From Bacteroides sp. OM05-12 (GTDB taxonomy: Bacteria > Bacteroidota > Bacteroidia > Bacteroidales > Bacteroidaceae), in NCBI RefSeq assembly GCF_003438995.1, contig NZ_QSUN01000046.1, positions 1,055 to 8,029 of the forward strand: DNA of 6,975 nucleotides. The letters run 5' to 3'. A model generated the notes under the pieces. The model was not told the DNA's origin. It did not search any database and worked only from the letters and a program-made list of their open reading frames with translations. Made by a program: the position numbers and the translations under genes. Positions 1 through 5,561 of the stretch are shown here, piece by piece. The number at the start of each line of letters is the position of its first letter. Positions within the stretch are counted from its first letter, which is position 1.

Positions 1-32
1 TTTCAATTAGGAAAAGAAGAAAGCCGATGGTA

Positions 33-106
33 CGCTGATGACGCGGATCAGGCGGATGCGGACGGATTTTTATCCGTATTAATCAGCAGAATCAGCGTTA
101 TCCGCG
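33..106. repeat. Large imperfect palindrome upstream of the smalltalk-amidase cassette
   Basis: The left arm CGCTGATGACGCGGAT (33-48) faces the right arm ATCAGCGTTATCCGCG (91-106). Thirteen of 16 positions pair, and one of the three mismatches is a G-T wobble. Inside lies a perfect 6-bp hairpin, ACGGAT (62-67) and ATCCGT (72-77), around a TTTT loop. The two 7-mers of each arm can also pair in the crossed order, CGCTGAT with ATCAGCG and CGCGGAT with ATCCGCG. From memory, similar GCGGAT/ATCCGCG-rich intergenic repeats are scattered in Bacteroidales genomes. It is not a clear terminator because no T-run follows on the + strand. I see no convincing Bacteroides -7 box (TAnnTTTG) between it and the gene at 149. 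Bases 1-32 may hold the end of an upstream gene, but no frame is convincing. Confidence 0.6.
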
Positions 107-148
107 AACCCGGTTTTCTCAATTATTTATTTATCAATTTAAAAAAGA

Positions 149-253
149 ATGTCAACAAACAAAAAGAACCTGTGGGGTACTATCCTCAAAATCATTATCG
201 CAGTGGCCACCTCCATTGCCGGTGCTATCGGCCTAAGCTCTTGTATGGGATGA
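149..253 (+). CDS. Smalltalk-type small membrane protein (34 aa)
   Basis: A 34-residue protein too short for ordinary ORF calling. It opens with the polar, basic stretch MSTNKKNLWG, continues as one hydrophobic segment (about residues 12-29, containing IIIAVATSIAGAIGL) and ends SSCMG. This matches the Bacteroidales 'smalltalk protein' family as I remember it: about 33 residues, a conserved IAVATAIAGA-like core and a C-terminal SC motif. Such proteins typically sit next to an N-acetylmuramoyl-L-alanine amidase, as here. The function is not established. The ATG at 149 follows an A-rich leader (AAAAAAGA) rather than a Shine-Dalgarno site, which is normal for Bacteroidetes. The stop overlaps the amidase start as ATGA (250-253), so translation of the two is probably coupled. 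L29-S30-S31-C32 resembles a lipobox placed almost at the very end. Confidence 0.88.
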   Translation: MSTNKKNLWGTILKIIIAVATSIAGAIGLSSCMG

Positions 254-651
254 GCAAGCCGGAAACTAGTGGAATGTTATTGGAACGGGTCGTTAAATAC
301 CTCGTCATCCATTGCAGTGCGGCGCACTATGGCGATGCGGCGACTCCCGTTTATCATTTCTACATTGCGCGTGACGGACATGTCCGTCAGCGCTTGCCGC
401 TGAGCGTTCAAGGCTGCCATGCCAAAGGTTTCGACCGTTGCAGCGTCGGCATCTGCTATGAAGGCGGTGCCGATTCAGACGGTAACCCTTCGGACACCCG
501 TACGCTCTATCAGCGTTATGCGCTGCATGACCTTGTGAATTCCTTACTACAAGTATTTCCCGAAGCCAAAGTAGTGGGTCATAACCGTTTGCAGTCATAC
601 GACCGCATCAACCGCTGTCCCTGCTTTGACGTAAACACCCTGTTCCAATGA
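250..651 (+). CDS. N-acetylmuramoyl-L-alanine amidase (Amidase_2/PGRP type)
   Basis: A zinc amidase of the T7-lysozyme/PGRP fold, which cleaves the bond between N-acetylmuramic acid and L-alanine in peptidoglycan. Visible motifs in the 133-residue product are VIHCSA (zinc ligand H21), VYHFYIARDG with the conserved Tyr-His (Y35-H36), SVGICYEGG (65-73), VVGHN (zinc ligand H111) and RCPCFDV (C123, probable third ligand). There is no signal peptide, so it stays in the cytoplasm unless released. The start at 250 is chosen because it overlaps the smalltalk stop as ATGA. An in-frame ATG at 274 is possible, and the frame is open upstream to 172 only as a shadow of smalltalk. The segment between H21 and Y35 is about 15 residues shorter than in the relatives I remember, lacking the usual helix. 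N121 stands where T7 lysozyme has catalytic Lys128. Amidase identity is secure; activity is uncertain. Confidence 0.9.
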   Translation: MSKPETSGMLLERVVKYLVIHCSAAHYGDAATPVYHFYIARDGHVRQRLPLSVQGCHAKGFDRCSVGICYEGGADSDGNPSDTRTLYQRYALHDLVNSLLQVFPEAKVVGHNRLQSYDRINRCPCFDVNTLFQ

Positions 652-956
652 AAGAAACAATCCTTTATCTGTTGCAGGAGGACCATCGTTTCTCCCGCCA
701 TTACACCGATATGTATGCCTACCTTTCCATCTATGGAGGTTTGTCGCCCCATCAGATGAGCATCCTTCAGTGGCGTATGCGTGTCCATGATATGATTATC
801 ACCGACCCCGCCCTTTTCCGTGTCTGTATCTCCACCCGTCAGGAACAGGATGAAATCCGTTTCATGAAAGGCTGGCAGTTTCGTGAACTGGAAAAGGTCC
901 TTTCTCCCTGGCAGATCAGACAATGCCGGGAGATTAAGAATGAATGCTGGGGGTAA
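648..956 (+). CDS. Hypothetical protein, third gene of the amidase cassette (102 aa)
   Basis: I do not recognise this family. The product is a 102-residue, probably cytoplasmic and mainly helical protein with no signal peptide or membrane segment. It is rich in Arg, Gln, Met and aromatic residues. Two LSP-x-Q-like stretches (LSPHQMSILQWR and, near the C-terminus, LSPWQIRQCRE) look like a weak internal repeat. Evidence that it is real: its ATG overlaps the amidase stop as ATGA (648-651), the same coupling seen between smalltalk and the amidase; its codon choice (CGT, ATC, CTG, CAG, GAA) resembles the amidase; and an intrinsic terminator follows about 50 bases after the stop. The opposite strand also carries a 131-codon ORF (579-974) with less natural composition, which I regard as a shadow. 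Function unknown; a partner of the amidase is the natural guess. Confidence 0.7.
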   Translation: MKETILYLLQEDHRFSRHYTDMYAYLSIYGGLSPHQMSILQWRMRVHDMIITDPALFRVCISTRQEQDEIRFMKGWQFRELEKVLSPWQIRQCREIKNECWG

Positions 957-977
957 GGTTACCTTGCCGTACATTTA

Positions 978-1835
978 TTAATGTCTCTTTTTATATGCTT
1001 CATAAAGCTGTTTCAGAAAACCTGAAACAGCTTTTTTGATACCTACTGTTTTTACCGTAAAGATAAATGGGCTTTGGACTTTCTTTGCATAGTGTTCTAA
1101 ATCGTTTTTCTCAAGGTTTAGAACTTTATGTAAAGCAACCTTTAGAAAAGGTATGCCGTGATGCGCGGTCGAGAAAGATATCCGGCGAATTTCTTTTAAT
1201 TTCTCGGAATGACGGCATTGTTCCATATCCCAAGACGACTGATTGGAATAGAAATAAAAAATATCCACCGAATCATTTACAAAGGGTACTATATCGTAAT
1301 ATTTTCGTGTATTTGTTTCCTTCAACCTGAATACTAAAGGATTTATGGCCTCTTGGCTTCGTTCCAATAAAGAATTAATCTCAAATTGCGGATTAAAAGC
1401 AATGACTCTTTCCGCACCTAACAAAGAGCCGTGGAGAATTGCTGCGTATGCACCTGCGGAACTTCCCACTGCAATGATTTTATATCCTTCTGTTTCCTGT
1501 CTTAAAAAATCATTCAATAATTCGGGAGTATTGATTTTTTCATTAATACCCGCCAGATACCATTGTTTAAAGATGTCCCTTACAAAAATATGTTTATGGG
1601 CTTTCTGTATGCGTGTCCCATACCATTCATAAAAGTCTTTTTCTACGATACGTTTTTGAAAGACTGTTTCTGTATTGGGAAAGTAAATATCGTTGCTGCT
1701 AAAGTAAATTGCGCAATATTCTTTACCGGGACAATCGTCACTGTATCGGATTAAATAATTATCCTGTTTTCTTATTTGTTTTACAATGTCCGCATCACAT
1801 TGAAAAACAGTTATTGTGTGATCTGTTATTTCCAT
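978..1835 (-). CDS. Alpha/beta-hydrolase-like protein of the polysaccharide operon (putative esterase/acyl hydrolase)
   Basis: A 285-residue protein with a serine-hydrolase nucleophile elbow, IIAVGSSAGAYAAILHG, in which the G-x-S-x-G serine is S126. The next strand reads GAERVIAFNPQ, a pattern I associate with hydrolase-like proteins of capsule loci. A C-terminal TAHHG (about 223-227) can supply the catalytic His (H226). D191 in VDIFYFYSN and D203 are candidates for the acid. No signal peptide is seen, so it is probably cytoplasmic. Substrate unknown; removal or transfer of an acyl group on a sugar intermediate would fit the setting. I chose the ATG at 1835, which overlaps the GT2 gene by 10 bases; a TTG at 1850 would add five residues. 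It is the last gene of the operon. Its final codons contain the + strand terminator, so the C-terminal tail may be a later extension. Composition resembles the adjacent GT2 gene more than the genes further right. Confidence 0.75.
   Translation of the reverse strand: MEITDHTITVFQCDADIVKQIRKQDNYLIRYSDDCPGKEYCAIYFSSNDIYFPNTETVFQKRIVEKDFYEWYGTRIQKAHKHIFVRDIFKQWYLAGINEKINTPELLNDFLRQETEGYKIIAVGSSAGAYAAILHGSLLGAERVIAFNPQFEINSLLERSQEAINPLVFRLKETNTRKYYDIVPFVNDSVDIFYFYSNQSSWDMEQCRHSEKLKEIRRISFSTAHHGIPFLKVALHKVLNLEKNDLEHYAKKVQSPFIFTVKTVGIKKAVSGFLKQLYEAYKKRH
1004..1037 (+). terminator. Intrinsic terminator of the amidase cassette, inside the convergent hydrolase gene
   Basis: AAAGCTGTTTCAG (1004-1016) and CTGAAACAGCTTT (1022-1034) form a perfect 13-bp stem with the 5-base loop AAAAC. 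Six T residues (1032-1037) overlap and follow the 3' arm. This is a canonical rho-independent terminator for + strand transcription, 48 bases past the stop of the 102-residue gene. On the - strand the stem is followed by ATGAAGC with no T-run, so it should act in one direction only. It lies within the last 20 or so codons of the hydrolase gene. Confidence 0.85.
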
Positions 1836-2644
1836 AGTTTCGGGAAACAAACTCTTACGTGAATTGATACAAAGTGCTTTAATGCGGTGAGGATTCCCAA
1901 GTTTCTTAATTCAAACCGGAAGAAAGGAATCGGTTCGGCATATCCAAGCGGGGAATATAAGTTCTTTATTCTTTTTATAAAGGGAACTTCGGGTCTGCAC
2001 CATACCGGTAATTGCGGATTCTTCTCGCAATATCCCAAATATGTTTGTGAACAATAGATTTTAAATCCGGCTTTTCTAACCCGGTATCCGTAATCTATAT
2101 CTCCTATGGCATGCCGGAAATGCCAATCAAGATTGCCCACCGTCTGATAAACAATTCCGGGAATAAGAACGCAATTACCATTGAATGTATCACATTCCTG
2201 AAGATTTCCATTCGGAACTAATAATTTGCCTTGATAGTATCCGCTATAGGTTACTATTTCTGCTTTCTGTGATCGTATACCTGCTACAATGATTGAATCT
2301 TTTTTATTGACTGCCGAGCTTAATAGGCTGGAAATAGCATCGGGCAATAAAAAAGTATCATCATTCAGCCACATATAGAAATCATAATCTTTCGTTTCAG
2401 CAGCTTTGCTCCAAGCCCTATACATTCCCCTGTTCCAAAACAGATTTCCATCCGCATGGATAATATTGACATCAGGGAATTGTTCTTTGACAGTTTCGGG
2501 AGTCCCGTCGGTGCAACCGTCATCCGTCAGGTAGACGTCTACGGTGTATCCCTCTATCGGGAATTGAGCATATAGGTTTTGCAGGCATTGCAGGGTTTTT
2601 GCCTTGCGATTGAAGACGGTTAGGAGAACGGCAACTAATGACAT
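1826..2644 (-). CDS. Family 2 glycosyltransferase (GT-A)
   Basis: A 272-residue inverting GT-A glycosyltransferase, predicted to add one sugar from a nucleotide-sugar donor to the lipid-linked repeat unit on the cytoplasmic face. Motifs in order: AVLLTVFNR at the N-terminus (the usual VxVVTYNR-like donor-binding start); LTDDGCTDGT with D41-D42-G43; NLFWNRGMYRAW (67-78), recalling the GNxGxAxGxN region of rhamnosyltransferase-like members; WLNDDTFLLP with N94-D95-D96 in the metal-binding DxD position; FNGNCVLIP (154-162); and GDIDYGYR (181-188), the likely acceptor/catalytic-base motif. Length is typical for soluble family 2 enzymes, and no membrane segment is present. The ATG at 2644 overlaps the previous gene by 10 bases, and the gene itself overlaps the hydrolase start. 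Donor and linkage cannot be read from sequence; a rhamnosyl- or galactofuranosyl-type activity is only a guess. G+C is near 47-50% in lines I counted, higher than the next gene upstream. Confidence 0.9.
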   Translation of the reverse strand: MSLVAVLLTVFNRKAKTLQCLQNLYAQFPIEGYTVDVYLTDDGCTDGTPETVKEQFPDVNIIHADGNLFWNRGMYRAWSKAAETKDYDFYMWLNDDTFLLPDAISSLLSSAVNKKDSIIVAGIRSQKAEIVTYSGYYQGKLLVPNGNLQECDTFNGNCVLIPGIVYQTVGNLDWHFRHAIGDIDYGYRVRKAGFKIYCSQTYLGYCEKNPQLPVWCRPEVPFIKRIKNLYSPLGYAEPIPFFRFELRNLGILTALKHFVSIHVRVCFPKLWK

Positions 2645-3657
2645 TCTAATATTTTTTTATATTGCAATAGATACATTTCTGCAATTTCGTGCCATGTCTG
2701 TATTTTGAAAGGTGGATGGTTCAATTTGTGTGCTTTGGTGTAAAAATCACCCAATTGCTGAATAGCTTTATCTTCATTGTTGTAATCACAAAAATAAATA
2801 TCTGTAGGAGAGTCATATCCCCATGCCCATGGAAGATTTGACAGAAGAAGTGGCATATTATATGCAGCTGCCTCATATACTGCTATACAACCGCTTTCTC
2901 CTTGTGAGAGTAATACATAACCTGATGCATGACTTTCTATGCAGTCTTTCCATTCCCGGCTTACATAACCGGGATAGAATACAAATTGATTATCTATTTC
3001 TTTTTGAAATCTTATAAAATATAGGTCTGTTAGGGTTGAACTTCCGAGAAAAACAATTGGTACTTGGGCTTTTTTAGCATATTTTGCTAATAGCAATGAT
3101 TGTTTTCTTTCTGATATATTTGCGCATGATATCAGGTATTTCTTTGGAAAATTCAGTTCGGTTATATTTAAACCATTAGAAATATTCATATCAGACGGAT
3201 CAAAAGCATGAGGAATAATAAGAACCTTGTCTTCATCAATGTATTTTGGAAAATATTTTAATGCGGTATTTTTGTCATATTCGTGCATGAACTGAATTTT
3301 ATCCATAAATGGAAACGATTTCCAATATGCATTTGACGATAGTACTCCCGGCAGTTTATCGATTATTCTATTTTTAAAGATGGTTTTCTTTTGTTCTTTT
3401 AGGGGTTTGTTACTTTCATAGTCGAAAATTAGACTTAAGAATGTTTTCATTCCTTTGCCTTTAGCTAATTTAGCAATATGAGGTACAGGAGCTAAAAAAT
3501 GGATAATATCACAATCATCTTGTGATTTATCCCACCAACGTGCAAATTCGATATTAACTCCTAATTTTTCTAATTCTTGTTGGAGTTTCAAAGCATGTGT
3601 AGTTTTGCCTCCGGGTGTTAAGAAGGCATTTGTTGTGTCGAATAAAAGTACTTTCAT
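2635..3657 (-). CDS. GT-B glycosyltransferase (family 4/1-like)
   Basis: A 340-residue GT-B enzyme, predicted to add a sugar to the growing repeat unit in the cytoplasm. The N-terminal Rossmann half starts MKVLLFDTTNAFLTPGGKTT, where the G16-G17 loop followed by HALKLQQELEKLGV is the usual glycosyltransferase 4 opening. DIIHFLAP ends an early strand. The C-terminal half has LISCANISERKQ (the counterpart of the donor-phosphate 'GRxxxxK' strand), VPIVFLGSS and the signature SQGESGCIAVYEAAAYNMP. The last contains an E-x7-E pair, E254 and E262, expected for retaining donors. It is rather divergent, with a shorter linker than typical 370-400 residue members. It overlaps the GT2 start by 10 bases and is separated from the acetyltransferase by 41 bases, in which I see no clear promoter or terminator. 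The ATG at 3657 is the only sensible start. Confidence 0.85.
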   Translation of the reverse strand: MKVLLFDTTNAFLTPGGKTTHALKLQQELEKLGVNIEFARWWDKSQDDCDIIHFLAPVPHIAKLAKGKGMKTFLSLIFDYESNKPLKEQKKTIFKNRIIDKLPGVLSSNAYWKSFPFMDKIQFMHEYDKNTALKYFPKYIDEDKVLIIPHAFDPSDMNISNGLNITELNFPKKYLISCANISERKQSLLLAKYAKKAQVPIVFLGSSTLTDLYFIRFQKEIDNQFVFYPGYVSREWKDCIESHASGYVLLSQGESGCIAVYEAAAYNMPLLLSNLPWAWGYDSPTDIYFCDYNNEDKAIQQLGDFYTKAHKLNHPPFKIQTWHEIAEMYLLQYKKILECH

Positions 3658-3698
3658 TATGAAGTTATTGACGTTTATTGATCTATAGTGATATGGTT

Positions 3699-4313
3699 TT
3701 ATTGAATTCTTTTTTTTATTCTTAATTCTTCACATCGACGATATCGATCATACCATGGCTGCTCGTAATACCATGGCTCTGTATCTTTAAGATAAATGGC
3801 CGGCGTTCCACCGTATAAGGTATTTTCTTTTTCTATACTTTTATTGACTAAACTATTTGCCGATATTTTCACTCCGTTTGCTATATTTGTTTCTTTGGCT
3901 ATGACTACATTGGTTGCGAAGTAAATTCCATTACCTATTTTTTTAGGATGTGCGTCAGCGATACACACATTATTCATAATGGCACAATAGTTTCCAATTG
4001 AATTTGCCCCATTTATTACACAAGATCCGTGATGTGCCAAATTAGTTCCATATCCAAGTACATTATAAGGGATATTGTAACCACAGATATAACTTAATTT
4101 CTCATATTTTCTGGAATAGAATAAATAGGGAATCCACATCCAAGGATGTTTCCATTTGCAGTTACTAAGCCATTCGGTTATTCTCAGAACCCGAAGAAAT
4201 TCTTTCCGTTTGTTTGGATGAAATATTCTTTTCTTGAAGGGTATATTATCAAACCCGCACATGATTGCGTCTGCTTTTATGTAAAAACGCATTTCTTTAT
4301 AAGAGCTAATCAT
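3699..4313 (-). CDS. Left-handed beta-helix O-acetyltransferase (CysE-like, hexapeptide repeat)
   Basis: A 204-residue acyltransferase predicted to transfer acetyl from acetyl-CoA to a hydroxyl of a capsule sugar. Residues 1 to about 80 form an aromatic-rich N-terminal region (HPWMWIPYLFYSRKYEKLSY). After that come imperfect hexapeptide turns: VLGYGTNLAHHG, VINGANSIGNYCAIMNNVCI, KIGNGIYFATNVVIAKETNI and ANGVKISANSLV, ending at the CoA-site motif YGGTPAIYLKD. Compared with E. coli CysE from memory, H94 aligns with catalytic His158 and H122 (ADAHPKKIG) with His193. The Asp157 position is A93, so a serine acceptor is unlikely and a sugar acceptor more likely. Such enzymes are common in polysaccharide loci and often mislabelled serine O-acetyltransferase. 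The ATG at 4313 overlaps the preceding gene's stop as ATGA (4310-4313), which implies translational coupling. An A8 run lies in its last codons. Confidence 0.88.
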   Translation of the reverse strand: MISSYKEMRFYIKADAIMCGFDNIPFKKRIFHPNKRKEFLRVLRITEWLSNCKWKHPWMWIPYLFYSRKYEKLSYICGYNIPYNVLGYGTNLAHHGSCVINGANSIGNYCAIMNNVCIADAHPKKIGNGIYFATNVVIAKETNIANGVKISANSLVNKSIEKENTLYGGTPAIYLKDTEPWYYEQPWYDRYRRCEELRIKKRIQ

Positions 4314-5554
4314 TTTTCTGTTGATTGATGGCGTAAGGAGATAATTTTTTTGTATGTGTCTATATATTGTTTGACTGTGTTTTCTTTATTGTGTCTTTTT
4401 AGGGCAATTTGGTGTGCATTATTACTTAATGTTGCAGCTAAATTTTCGTCATCGAAAATTCTTTTTATTTGATAAGCCATCATATAAGGGTCTCCTGCAG
4501 GTGCAAAAAGAGTAGATGATTCATCTTCTAAAAAAGAGGTTACCCCTCCTACCGGAGTTGAAACGATTGGAGTACCAATCAGCATGGCTTCTCCTATGGC
4601 ATTCGGACTATTGTCTATGGATGAAGGGGACAGAAAAACGTTTGCTTTTTTCATTTCTTCGGCCATTTCTATAGCATCTAAGCGGGGCAAGAATCTTATA
4701 TTATCTTCAATGTTGTATTCATGTATTTTGTGTTGTATATAAGTGATAAATTCTTCTCCCGTGATAAGTCTTGAAAGACGATTCATTTGTAAGATATGGA
4801 TTGGTATCCCCGGTATTACCAATAGTACATTCGGATAATATTGTTTTAAAAGATATATTGTTTCTATTGCCAGATGCATGCCTTTAATCGGATTAAATCC
4901 GGAAGGCATAAAAATAGAATGTTTAGTACATTGGTTTATTTTCCAAGTTCCGGCATTATCATAAAAGGACTCTCTCAATAATTCTTCTCCTGTAAAATAA
5001 TGGGCTTTAGGGTTATGAAACATGATATATGCTCTATCCCAATTGGTTCTTCCAAAAAAATATTTACCGTTATTCAATATGTCTGTTTCATATGGAGTTC
5101 CTCTTTGAACAACTTTATACATAAGCTTTAATCCACCTTTTCCAAACAGGTTTTTAATGCTTCTAAACTTGTGGACTATTTTTTTTTCAACGAAATTATA
5201 AGTATATGGCTTACATCCTATTAATAAACCTTGAATGGAAATGACAATCGGAATATCTTTTATGAAATTCTGAATTTGTGCTAGATTTTTCTCTGTGCCG
5301 TGAATATGGATTATATCCGGCTTAAAGGTATCTATTATTTTTTTATATTTATAATAAGTTTCTATATCCATATTAGTATAACATTCCTTGGAGGATAGAG
5401 CTAATGAATAGAAACAAATACCATCTTTCTCTTGTAGTAAGTTTTCTTTTCCGTCAATAATGGGAATAATAATTCCTACATGATTTGTTTGTTTTATTGT
5501 TTTTAGCAATGGTAGAGTCCACGAACCTAAAAAGGAAATCCAAAGAATATTCAT
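4310..5554 (-). CDS. Family 4 glycosyltransferase (GT-B)
   Basis: A 414-residue GT-B glycosyltransferase of the kind common in Bacteroidales capsule loci. The start MNILWISFLGSWTLP is followed by FKPDIIHIHGTEKNL (78-91), the usual HxHG strand. FFGRTNWDRAYI (166-177) and NPKAHYFTGEELLRESFY (181-198) are typical of one subgroup of capsule family 4 enzymes. The C-terminal donor half begins IFMPSGFNPIKGMHLAIE (K224-G225), followed by VLLVIPG. The signature is SSIDNSPNAIGEAMLIGTP, where the normal E-x7-E is D314-x7-E322, a conservative change at the first acid. It is predicted to act in the cytoplasm on the lipid-linked acceptor; donor sugar unknown. Seven bases separate it from wzy, and its stop overlaps the acetyltransferase start. 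It carries the longest homopolymer of the window, A9 around codons 123-126 (5179-5187). Confidence 0.92.
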   Translation of the reverse strand: MNILWISFLGSWTLPLLKTIKQTNHVGIIIPIIDGKENLLQEKDGICFYSLALSSKECYTNMDIETYYKYKKIIDTFKPDIIHIHGTEKNLAQIQNFIKDIPIVISIQGLLIGCKPYTYNFVEKKIVHKFRSIKNLFGKGGLKLMYKVVQRGTPYETDILNNGKYFFGRTNWDRAYIMFHNPKAHYFTGEELLRESFYDNAGTWKINQCTKHSIFMPSGFNPIKGMHLAIETIYLLKQYYPNVLLVIPGIPIHILQMNRLSRLITGEEFITYIQHKIHEYNIEDNIRFLPRLDAIEMAEEMKKANVFLSPSSIDNSPNAIGEAMLIGTPIVSTPVGGVTSFLEDESSTLFAPAGDPYMMAYQIKRIFDDENLAATLSNNAHQIALKRHNKENTVKQYIDTYKKIISLRHQSTEK

Positions 5555-5561
5555 AATTTTA

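Noticed and set aside
172..249. N-terminal extension of the amidase frame up to an ATG near 172
   Set aside because: This stretch is the smalltalk gene in another frame. The extended residues are His/Tyr/Arg-rich with no family resemblance. The ATG at 250 overlaps the smalltalk stop.
305..598. 97-codon - strand ORF within the amidase gene
   Set aside because: It is a shadow of the G+C-rich amidase frame. The product is Arg/His-rich and low in complexity, and the sense strand has catalytic motifs.
952..968. Short hairpin GGTAAGG-TTA-CCTTGCC between the convergent stops as a terminator for the polysaccharide operon
   Set aside because: It has only 7 pairs, including one wobble, and no T-run follows on either strand. 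I could not identify a terminator for the - strand operon in the window.
579..974. 131-codon - strand ORF starting 4 bases after the hydrolase stop, in an operon-like position
   Set aside because: It lies antisense to the amidase end and the 102-residue gene. The + strand frames have ATGA coupling and natural codon use, and the amidase frame has clear motifs. The - strand product shows no recognisable domain.
1067..1754. Three + strand ORFs (1067-1330, 1345-1632, 1563-1754) opposite the hydrolase
   Set aside because: They are short, overlap each other, and are antisense to a 285-codon frame with a clear nucleophile elbow. No motif is present.
2823..3017. 64-codon + strand ORF opposite the GT-B glycosyltransferase
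   Set aside because: It is antisense to the E-x7-E signature region of a full-length gene and has no promoter, leader or motif.
3658..3698. Possible internal promoter or terminator in the 41-base gap between the acetyltransferase and GT-B genes
   Set aside because: No TAnnTTTG/TTG pair and no hairpin with a T-run is visible on the - strand.
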